40,582 nucleotides of DNA from Bifidobacterium samirii (GTDB taxonomy: Bacteria > Actinomycetota > Actinomycetes > Actinomycetales > Bifidobacteriaceae), in contig NZ_QXGK01000022.1 in assembly GCF_003952945.1 (NCBI RefSeq), positions 1-40,582 of the forward strand, written 5' to 3'. This document shows positions 34,093-40,582 of this stretch, one piece after another (positions within the stretch are counted from its first letter, which is position 1; each line of letters opens with the position of its first letter). The position numbers and the translations under genes are program-made. The notes under the pieces are model-generated. The model worked only from the letters and a program-made list of their open reading frames with translations. It searched no databases and had not been told where the DNA came from.

Positions 34093-35218
34093 GCAGGTAT
34101 TCGCCCAAGTGCGGCACGGCGAATTCGAGTTCGCCGTGGCCGGACGGGCGGATCAGCCGGTTCGCGATGAGCACCGCGCGATATTTGTTCACCCAGCTGC
34201 GGCTGCGCTTCACGCGCTCCGCGACGTCACCCACCTTGGTGGGGTTCGGCGCGTCCTTCGCCATCGCGTTCAGGAACAGTCGTTCCGCCGACGTGACGCC
34301 GTCGAGCGCGGGCGCGCAGACGGCGTCGTCGAACGCCATCAGGGCGTCCGCAATGCCGGCGGCGACGTCCTGTTCGCCGATCGCATCCGACCGACGCCGC
34401 TGGGCCGACTGCCACATGTAGTATCCGACGAGCTGCACCATGTACGGGTAGCCGTCGGATTCGCGCGCGGCGGCCAGCGCCGTCCGCTCGTCGATCGTCT
34501 TGCCCGAGGACGCCACCGATTCCAGATACGCGTTCTTCACGTCCGGCAGCGGCACGTTGTCGAGTTCGCGGCGCAGCGCACGTCGCAGGAACGTCGTCAC
34601 CTCGTTGCCCAGCAGGTCGTTGAGCATCGCCGGCAGCCCGGCGAACACGATGGCGACGCCCCTCTTCTCCGCATCCGGCACGTCGGTCTCGTCCAGGTCG
34701 GTGATGACGTGCTGGACCGCCGTGGCGATCGCGATGAGGTCCTCGCGCGACGCCGCCTGCGTTTCGTCGATGGTGATGAGAATGCCCTTGCCCTTGCCGA
34801 TCTTCTTGGAATCCAGCCGTTTGCGGATGGCGTTGCGCAGGGTGAGCGGGTTGGACGCGGTGGAGAAATGCGCTTGGCCGAGGCTCGCCGTCGCGATGCC
34901 GGCAATGCCGATCGACGGGCTGAGATTCGCCTGGTCGAATCGCATGCCGGTGGGGGAGAGCGCTTCGATCAGCCGCGCGACCAGTCCTTCCGACGCGGTT
35001 TCGGCGATTGTCTCCCACTGCTGGGCTTTGGCGATGCGCCGGAATTCGGTCAGCATGACCGTCTTGCCGAAACCGCGCTGCCCGGTGATCAGCATGATGC
35101 GGCCGGGCGCGCCCGCCCCGTTGGCCAGAGCTTCGGAGAAATCGTCGATGATGGACTGCCGTCCGATCAGAATCGGCGGCATCTTGCCCGCCGTGGGTTT
35201 GAACGGATTGATGGCCAT
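34079..35218 (-). CDS. AAA-family ATPase with C-terminal winged helix
   Basis: 379-residue cytoplasmic P-loop ATPase. Walker A is GQRGFGKT (46-53) and Walker B ILITIDE (146-152). Residues about 325-379 look like a winged helix (VGDVAERVKRSRSWVNKYRAVLI), a layout shared with archaeal-type/ORC-like ATP-binding proteins. The function is not known. The start at 35218 has AAGGAG 8 nt upstream; the frame continues upstream only through the iteron repeats and is rejected there. The combination of a DNA-binding-type C-terminus and phased repeats upstream suggests binding of its own promoter, which is inference. Confidence 0.8.
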   Translation of the reverse strand: MAINPFKPTAGKMPPILIGRQSIIDDFSEALANGAGAPGRIMLITGQRGFGKTVMLTEFRRIAKAQQWETIAETASEGLVARLIEALSPTGMRFDQANLSPSIGIAGIATASLGQAHFSTASNPLTLRNAIRKRLDSKKIGKGKGILITIDETQAASREDLIAIATAVQHVITDLDETDVPDAEKRGVAIVFAGLPAMLNDLLGNEVTTFLRRALRRELDNVPLPDVKNAYLESVASSGKTIDERTALAAARESDGYPYMVQLVGYYMWQSAQRRRSDAIGEQDVAAGIADALMAFDDAVCAPALDGVTSAERLFLNAMAKDAPNPTKVGDVAERVKRSRSWVNKYRAVLIANRLIRPSGHGELEFAVPHLGEYLRDRA

Positions 35219-35315
35219 GATGGGCTCCTTCCCTTCCCCGCGGAACGCCTGTCTTGTCGCAACGGCTCGAGTCGGCCGCGCCGATGCACGACGGTTCGTC
35301 TCATTGCGTGCGAAT

Positions 35316-35371
35316 GTATACCATCGTACACGAAAGTACACCAACATACACCAACGTACACTGATGTACAC
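35316..35371. repeat. Iterons: six GTACAC-type hexamers at exact 10-bp spacing
   Basis: GTATAC at 35316, GTACAC at 35326 and 35336, ATACAC at 35346, and GTACAC at 35356 and 35366, with a decayed GTTCAG at 35376. The series lies about 100 bp upstream of the AAA ATPase start. One helical turn per unit would put every copy on the same DNA face, as in operators or plasmid iterons. Confidence 0.9.
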
Positions 35372-35476
35372 CGCTGTTCAGAGAATGGCCGGCAACAATC
35401 AGAGACAAATAGAACCCACGCAGTACGCTACTGGGGCAGCTCAAGGCCAAGTCCGGCAAGATGACTCAAAGGAAAA

Positions 35477-35520
35477 GCCCATGAGGTTCTTGCTCCATGT
35501 AGGACAAGAGACTCATGGGC
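35477..35520 (-). terminator. Hairpin with T-rich tail between GH172 and the AAA gene
   Basis: GCCCATGAG/CTCATGGGC arms plus an inner CTTG/CAAG pair, followed on the minus strand by TTTTCCTTT. It would end minus-strand transcription from the GH172 operon. The rest of 35372-35652 has no gene. Confidence 0.65.
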
Positions 35521-35611
35521 ACAACGCGGGAGAGGTTCTGCGACATCCGAAGAACAGAGCGTCGGTCTTCCGGCACCGGAGCAGGTAAAGCCGGATGACG
35601 GAGAAGACGCA

Positions 35612-35646
35612 ATGATGTCCGCGACGGTAGTGGTCGCAGACATCAT
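35612..35646 (-). terminator. Hairpin directly after the GH172 stop
   Basis: 14-bp arms with one mismatch (35612-35625 with 35633-35646) only a few nt past the stop codon. No T-run, so it may protect the mRNA end while 35477-35520 terminates. Confidence 0.6.
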
Positions 35647-35652
35647 CAAACG

Positions 35653-36780
35653 TCACCTCGGACGGCGGAACTTGCGATCTCCAATGGACGGGAACGGCTT
35701 GTGCGGTTCAGTCTGATACCAGTAGGCGACGGTCGCCACGTCGTCCTGACGTTCGAAGTTGCCGCCCTCCTCTGTACCGATCTGCTGCCAAGTGACGCGT
35801 AGGTTCTTCTCGAAGTACATCGGGTCGGGCAGGTGCCAGCGGTACAGGCCTCTCGTTACTGGCGTAGCGGTGTCCCAGTAATTGCTCTCGCGCCCGGCGA
35901 GGTTCTGCGAGTAGAACGGGAACCCGAGGTACGGTCCGGTGAACGTCTTCTCATACATACGGCCCTGATCGTTGAAGTCAGCGAAACTCCACGCGCCACC
36001 GAAATAGTCCTCGGCACCCGTACTGCACCATGTGGGATATTCGTTGTCGTCATCGATGTAGAACTTGAACTCGCCTTCGCCCCACCAGCGACTCTCCAGC
36101 GCAGTGAGTGCCAAGTACGTGCCGACGTAGGTGCCACGACCTTCGACGCCGTCGAGTACAACGTAGTCGTGGCCGAGTTCGGTGACACGTTCGCGACGCC
36201 ACTGCGCGTGGAATCGCATCGCATCATCGGGCAGCTCATCATATTCGGTGTAATCAATCTGATAGAAGAATGCCGGCACATCCTCGTTGTGGTCGCTACG
36301 CAGCACTATGCGCGCATGCTCGAACGGCATTGCGAAGTAGCAGTTGAAGCCGCGGTTCGGGTTCACCATGATCGGAATCGAGTTGATGTCGCATGACTGC
36401 GCGTGACCGCAGCAGAAGAAATCTCCTATCGGACACTGCACGGAAGGCGTCTCCTCACCATCCCAGTAAAACTCAAGGATGAGGTTGCGCAGCACGTCCG
36501 GACCAGTGGGGGAAGTCTTGTCGGTCACGGTCATCCAGATATGGCGGATGACGCCCGGACCATCGACGTCCATCAGAGTCACGGATTCACCGGCCTTGAC
36601 TGTGCGAATGCAGGGGCTTCCTTTACGAGAAGGTCCTAGAGCGCTCGCGGCCATCGCGGCACGTCCCTTGCCGCCATTCGGGTTCTCGGCATTGATGCAG
36701 CGTGTACGGCCCGGGGATTTCAGAGCTACGGCATCGAGGACGCCCTGTCCCAATCCGAGGTTCGCATTTGTATTGAACAT
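35653..36780 (-). CDS. GH172 (formerly DUF2961) glycoside hydrolase
   Basis: 375-residue cytoplasmic enzyme without a signal peptide. The DUF2961 pattern is clear: DGPGVIRHIWMT (73-84), LEFYWDGEETPSVQCPIGDFF (compact strands), GFNCYFAMPF, then WWGEGEFKFYIDDD and TGAEDYFGGAWSF. This family is now GH172, founded on a Bifidobacterium alpha-D-fructofuranosidase/difructose dianhydride I enzyme; other members act on arabinofuranosides. Glu235/Glu237 and Glu257 are the likely catalytic glutamates (my alignment by eye). The start at 36780 has AAAGGAAG about 9 nt upstream. Last gene of an ABC-importer operon. GC content is lower than the core genes, suggesting accessory origin. Confidence 0.87.
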   Translation of the reverse strand: MFNTNANLGLGQGVLDAVALKSPGRTRCINAENPNGGKGRAAMAASALGPSRKGSPCIRTVKAGESVTLMDVDGPGVIRHIWMTVTDKTSPTGPDVLRNLILEFYWDGEETPSVQCPIGDFFCCGHAQSCDINSIPIMVNPNRGFNCYFAMPFEHARIVLRSDHNEDVPAFFYQIDYTEYDELPDDAMRFHAQWRRERVTELGHDYVVLDGVEGRGTYVGTYLALTALESRWWGEGEFKFYIDDDNEYPTWCSTGAEDYFGGAWSFADFNDQGRMYEKTFTGPYLGFPFYSQNLAGRESNYWDTATPVTRGLYRWHLPDPMYFEKNLRVTWQQIGTEEGGNFERQDDVATVAYWYQTEPHKPFPSIGDRKFRRPR

Positions 36781-36896
36781 GCGTTCACTTCCTTTCATGA
36801 TGAGATGCCCGGCCCGTTCCGCATGTCGCGTCATGTGTGTTTCCCGGTAGCTTGCGGAGCGAGCCGTGGCATGTATCGGCTATACGGGTGACGCCG

Positions 36897-37775
36897 CTAC
36901 TTCACAGCTCCGGCAGTGATGCCCTGGGAAAGTTTGCGCTGGAAGATGATGAAGAAGATGATGGTCGGGATGATGCTGAGCAACGAGGCGGACGCCAAAG
37001 TGGTGGCCTCCATCGTGTGCTGGCCCTGCAGTGTGGCAAGCGCCAATGGGATGGTCTGCACATCGTCGCCCATAAGGAACGCCATCGGAATCATGTACTC
37101 GTTCCAGGTCCACACGAAGAAAAACACGAACAGCACGCTGATGGTCGGCCAAGAGATCGGCAGCACGACCTTGCGCAGCACCTGCCAGCGTGAGGCGCCG
37201 TCAATCGCGGCCGCCTCGAGAATGGCCTGCGGGAACGTTCCATACACGCTGGAGAGCAGGTAAGTGCCGTATGCACTCTGGATGATTGTGAAAATGATGA
37301 TGATTGCGAGCTTGGTGTTGTACAGACCGGCGGCCTTGAACATCGTATACAGCGGATAGAGGAGCGCCTCCTGTGGCATCATGTTGGCGAGCATGATGGC
37401 GAGTACGATCCACGTGTTGCCCTTGACTTTGCCGATGCCCAGCGCGAAAGAGTTGAGCACGGAAAGCACGACGGCGGCGACGGCCACGACAAGCGAGATG
37501 ATCAGAGAGTTGAAGAACTTCAGCGGGAATTTAGTGGTCGTCCAGAAGGAGACGATGCCTTCCATCGTGAAGGTCTTCGGCAGACTCAGAGGACCGGTGG
37601 CATTATAGTCGGCCTGTGTCTTGAATGCGTTGACGGTGAGCACCAGCAGTGGGAACAGCACCACCAGCGCGGCGATGACGAGCAGGATGAGCGTCACCCA
37701 ATCCCCCGCGGAACGTACGTGCTGTGTCTTGTGCGATGTCCTCTTCGCCGCGGCGACGGTCATTGATTGCGTCAT
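36897..37775 (-). CDS. Carbohydrate ABC transporter permease, MalG type
   Basis: Membrane subunit of a second CUT1-type importer, 292 residues with about six membrane segments, the first near 26-48. The ATPase-docking EAA loop reads ILEAAAIDGASRWQVLRKVVLP. It follows the other permease by 52 bp and precedes the GH172 gene by 116 bp on the same strand. No ATPase gene is present; a shared one is expected. The substrate is probably the oligosaccharide cut by the GH172 enzyme. Confidence 0.92.
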   Translation of the reverse strand: MTQSMTVAAAKRTSHKTQHVRSAGDWVTLILLVIAALVVLFPLLVLTVNAFKTQADYNATGPLSLPKTFTMEGIVSFWTTTKFPLKFFNSLIISLVVAVAAVVLSVLNSFALGIGKVKGNTWIVLAIMLANMMPQEALLYPLYTMFKAAGLYNTKLAIIIIFTIIQSAYGTYLLSSVYGTFPQAILEAAAIDGASRWQVLRKVVLPISWPTISVLFVFFFVWTWNEYMIPMAFLMGDDVQTIPLALATLQGQHTMEATTLASASLLSIIPTIIFFIIFQRKLSQGITAGAVK

Positions 37776-37827
37776 GGTTCAGCCCTCAGTTTCAGTCTCG
37801 ATGATTGTGTTCGTTGCGTTGTCGTGG

Positions 37828-38769
37828 TCAGACCAGATTCTTCTCGACGCGCTGCTGGATGATGGTGAACACGATGGAGAAGACGATGATCACAGCGGTC
37901 AGCGCAGTAGAAATGGCGGCACCATAGCCGACCTGCTGCACTTGGAAGAACTGGTTGTACGAGTAGTAGGAGGGGACGGTGGTCGCAGTGCCAGGACCAC
38001 CCTTGGTGAGCAGGTAGACCGGAGCGAAGGTCTTCAGCGCGCCGATAGTGGCGGTGAGGATGACCACGAGCAGTTCGGGGATGATGGATGGCAAGGTGAC
38101 GACACGGAACTTCTGCCACCAGTTGGCGCCGTCGAGGCTGGCGGCCTCATACAGTTCCGGGTCGACGCGCTGCAGACCGGACATGAAGATGACAATCGGA
38201 TAGCCGAGCTGAATCCACACGAGGATGAACATGAGTACGGGCAGAGCACTGTCAGGACTGCCGAGCCAGTTGTGGGTCAGCGAACCAAGACCGATCTGTT
38301 CAAGGAGCGCGTTAACGGCACCGTCTTCGGGGCGGAAAATCCAGCCCATGATGATCGCGGCGACGGCGACCGGAAGCAGTTGCGGCAGGTAGAACAGTGC
38401 GCGCAGGAACGATGCGGTCTTGCCACCGAACTTCTTCTGGATGACATCGGTAAGCAGGGAAGAGATGAACAAGCCGAGGATGGTCGGAATGACCACGATG
38501 GCTACGATAATCCAGAACGAGTTGAGGAACGAGATCCAGAACGTGGAATCCTTGAACAGGCGCTGCCAGTTCTGTAGTCCGACGAATCGGACCGGGCCGA
38601 CGCCGCGCCAGCGGGTGAAGCTTAGATAGATGTTCCAGACGAACGGGACGATGACGACGATGGTCAGGCCCAGGATGCCCGGGATGAGATAGGGCACGAA
38701 TCGCGATGACTTGTTGCCGGGAAGTCGCGACAGCGATTCGTGATGAGCATGCTTGCGATTGCCTGCCAT
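37828..38769 (-). CDS. Carbohydrate ABC transporter permease, MalF type
   Basis: Partner permease, 313 residues from the ATG at 38769, which has AAGGAG about 10 nt upstream. An ATG at 38787 overlaps that RBS and is less likely. Basic N-terminus, six to seven membrane segments, EAA loop LYEAASLDGANWWQKFRVVTLP. It lies 145 bp after the binding-protein gene, with a hairpin between. Confidence 0.92.
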   Translation of the reverse strand: MAGNRKHAHHESLSRLPGNKSSRFVPYLIPGILGLTIVVIVPFVWNIYLSFTRWRGVGPVRFVGLQNWQRLFKDSTFWISFLNSFWIIVAIVVIPTILGLFISSLLTDVIQKKFGGKTASFLRALFYLPQLLPVAVAAIIMGWIFRPEDGAVNALLEQIGLGSLTHNWLGSPDSALPVLMFILVWIQLGYPIVIFMSGLQRVDPELYEAASLDGANWWQKFRVVTLPSIIPELLVVILTATIGALKTFAPVYLLTKGGPGTATTVPSYYSYNQFFQVQQVGYGAAISTALTAVIIVFSIVFTIIQQRVEKNLV

Positions 38770-38874
38770 TGCTCTCTGCTCCTTCATATGCGTTGACGAT
38801 GTCTTGATGTGTGTTGGACGAAGGTAGGAACAATTACGAACGGGGGACACACCCCACCATGACCGTTTTCGGCT

Positions 38875-38905
38875 GGGTGGGCCGGCCGATGCGACCGGCC
38901 CACCC
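38875..38905 (-). terminator. Intercistronic hairpin after the binding-protein gene
   Basis: Perfect 11-bp GC stem GGGTGGGCCGG/CCGGCCCACCC just past the binding-protein stop. With no T-run it is more likely an mRNA-stabilising or attenuating element that gives excess binding protein over permeases. Confidence 0.55.
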
Positions 38906-38914
38906 GGTCTGCTA

Positions 38915-40219
38915 TCAGTCGGCGAAGCCCATCTCCTCAACGCCGGAGTCGTACTTGGAGTGAATATCCTTGAGTACGGCGGAGGCATCCTTGGTTCCGT
39001 TCACGAGTTCCTGGAAGGAGGCCGGGATGGCATCGGTGAGGCTGGATGCGGCGTAGTCGGGGTAGTAGCTGAGCTTGCTCTCGCTGGCATAGGAGTCGTA
39101 CTCCTCAATCATGTCCTTGCTCTTCTCATCGGTGATCTTGTCGGGGTCGGCAGCAACGGGGATGCCGCCGGCGTTGCCGAGGAAGTTCTGGACCTCATCG
39201 GAAAGCACATAGTCGATGAACTTGGCGGCGAGATCCTTGTGCTTGGAACGTTCGGGAATGACCAGCAGATTGCCGGCGCAGCCGACGGCGTACTCGGAGT
39301 CGGGCATGACGGCAGCGGTCCACTCGAAGTCCGTAATCTGCTCGACGAAGCGCCCCTGATTCCAGGTGCCGGTCTGGTAGATCGGATACTCGCCCTTGAT
39401 GAACGCCTGAGTGGTGTCCTCGGCCTTCATACCGGTCGCGTTCTTGGAGATGAAGCCCTTGTCAAGCCAGTCACTAATGGTGTCGGTGGCGCCGGTGAGA
39501 GTCTCGGAGTCCCAGTTCACGTCGCCCTTGTACAGGTGCCAGTTATCCATGAACTCGGAGTCAGCGTTCTTGGAAACCAGCTGCCACCACAGCCACATCA
39601 CACCGTACTCCTGAGCATCAGCGGCGATCGGGGTCACACCGGCATCGACGAACTTCTGGCAGGCGTCAACGAACTTGTCGTAGGTGGTCGGAATTTCAAT
39701 ACCATACTTGGCGAACAGATCCTCGTTATAGTAGACGCGCTGGAACTCGGCATAGCTGGACATGCCATACCAGGTGTCTCCACCCATGATGCCGTTCTCG
39801 TCATACTTGGCGGTTTCGGCGTTGGAGCCGGTGACCTTCTCGTCCCAACCATACTGATCGACATAGTCGCCAAGATCGGTGAGCAGGCCCATGGTCGAGA
39901 GCACTCCGGCGGAACCGTTGCCACGGTTGGATTCCATGAGGTCCGGGGCTTCATCGGAGTTGAGGAACTGGCTACCGTTCTGGGCGATCTGAGTGAAGGA
40001 CTTACGTTCGAAGTTGATGGTGACGCCGGTCTCTTCCTTGAACATTTCGGCGGCCTTCTTCCATGCCTGGGTCTGACCGGCGTCTTCCTCCTCGTAGTAC
40101 CAGAAGGACAGGCTGTCCGGGGTGCCCTCATCCTGCGCGGTATCGTTGCCGCACGCCGCCAGCGCCGTCACGGACATGGCCGCCACGGCCAGTGTGGCGA
40201 GACCTCGTTTGATGTTCAT
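38915..40219 (-). CDS. Sugar ABC transporter substrate-binding lipoprotein
   Basis: Family 1 extracellular solute-binding protein, 434 residues. Signal peptide at 1-22 with lipobox LAAC; Cys23 would be lipidated. The mature protein starts Asn/Asp/Gly-rich, then SLSFWYYEEEDAGQTQAWKKA, and has aromatic-rich segments typical of oligosaccharide binding (WLWWQLV, YPIYQTGTWNQGRF). The RBS is AAAAGGAG. First gene of the GH172 operon, downstream of two LacI-type operators. Acidic surface and lower GC than the left-hand binding protein; the two are clearly different subfamilies. Confidence 0.94.
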   Translation of the reverse strand: MNIKRGLATLAVAAMSVTALAACGNDTAQDEGTPDSLSFWYYEEEDAGQTQAWKKAAEMFKEETGVTINFERKSFTQIAQNGSQFLNSDEAPDLMESNRGNGSAGVLSTMGLLTDLGDYVDQYGWDEKVTGSNAETAKYDENGIMGGDTWYGMSSYAEFQRVYYNEDLFAKYGIEIPTTYDKFVDACQKFVDAGVTPIAADAQEYGVMWLWWQLVSKNADSEFMDNWHLYKGDVNWDSETLTGATDTISDWLDKGFISKNATGMKAEDTTQAFIKGEYPIYQTGTWNQGRFVEQITDFEWTAAVMPDSEYAVGCAGNLLVIPERSKHKDLAAKFIDYVLSDEVQNFLGNAGGIPVAADPDKITDEKSKDMIEEYDSYASESKLSYYPDYAASSLTDAIPASFQELVNGTKDASAVLKDIHSKYDSGVEEMGFAD

Positions 40220-40268
40220 GGGTTACTCCTTTTCCTTTGGTTATTGCTTGCGCAACAGTTGCCTTTTA

Positions 40269-40290
40269 GTAATCGAATCGTTTCGATTAC
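40269..40290. promoter_or_regulatory. LacI-type operator 1
   Basis: 9-bp perfect arms GTAATCGAA/TTCGATTAC around a TCGT centre, 50 bp upstream of the binding-protein start. Classic LacI-family operator symmetry. The regulator gene is not in the window. Confidence 0.8.
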
Positions 40291-40363
40291 AAGAATGAGC
40301 GTTGAGTTCCTTTCATGTCTGTTACGAGCCGGCCGCCCTTGTGAGCAGAATGGCCATAGCTCT

Positions 40364-40379
40364 ATCGAAACGTTTCGAT
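40364..40379. promoter_or_regulatory. LacI-type operator 2
   Basis: ATCGAAACGTTTCGAT is a perfect 16-bp palindrome about 92 bp (centre to centre) from operator 1. Two such sites allow looping repression of the GH172 operon promoter lying between or beside them. The remaining sequence to the window end shows no gene. Confidence 0.85.
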
Positions 40380-40582
40380 TACCATAGCGGCGAAAGTGCG
40401 GCAGGTTCCTTCATCGGAGTCATACCTCGCTCTCAGCTAGGGAAATCTTTGGATAGGGGGGTGTTCCTATGTTTTTGTCAACTCTGTAGGTGGTCGACGT
40501 GTCGGTTCACGGACCGGGCGTTATGGGCACGCTCCGCCCTGCCGGCGGCGTCCGGCGTGTTCGTCGTGGCGCTCAGGCCGCC

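Overview
The window reads as a high-GC actinobacterial chromosome, most likely a Bifidobacterium. Supporting this are a DUF3073 protein, a small SCP-orthologue protein, two sugar ABC importers without their own ATPases, GH36/GH13/GH172 glycosidases, phosphoenolpyruvate carboxylase, and an AhpC with a TrxR-type partner. There is no rRNA gene, no recognisable tRNA, no insertion sequence and no phage module, so the species cannot be named from this sequence alone.

Region by region. 0.3-2.7 kb: a sirtuin and threonine ammonia-lyase, converging on a long inverted repeat. 2.8-11.9 kb: an alpha-glucoside/alpha-galactoside locus with a GH13 glucosidase, two permeases and a lipoprotein binding protein on the minus strand, a divergent ROK-family regulator, and a GH36 alpha-galactosidase. 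12.1-15.7 kb: tadA, a CPA1 cation/proton antiporter and an alpha/beta hydrolase. 15.7-16.75 kb: about 1 kb without a protein gene. It holds a possible small RNA, a strong hairpin and a dense, helically phased cluster of DnaA boxes of origin-like quality, although no dnaA gene is nearby. 16.75-23.6 kb: a rhomboid protease, a small membrane protein, tandem hairpin repeats, glycogen phosphorylase, the SCP-orthologue, DUF3073 and trpS. 23.7-25.3 kb: a lower-GC accessory patch with a DUF559 nuclease-like gene followed by a cluster of about ten degenerate short repeats in two converging orientations. 25.4-35.2 kb: a ThrE-type exporter, ppc, a domain-permuted AhpF-like reductase with ahpC, a beta-carbonic anhydrase, and an AAA ATPase whose upstream region carries 10-bp-phased iterons. 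35.6-40.6 kb: a somewhat lower-GC sugar operon (binding protein, two permeases, GH172 enzyme) with two LacI-type palindromic operators upstream.

How the genes fit together. The two carbohydrate loci each pair an importer with intracellular glycosidases and look locally regulated, by ROK on the left and by an off-window LacI protein on the right. Glycogen phosphorylase and PEP carboxylase serve central carbon metabolism; carbonic anhydrase can supply bicarbonate to PEP carboxylase. AhpC and its fused reductase form a peroxide-detoxifying pair. The strongest candidate for something undescribed is the phased DnaA-box array at 16252-16583; next are the convergent repeat cluster beside the DUF559 gene and the iterons upstream of the AAA ATPase.
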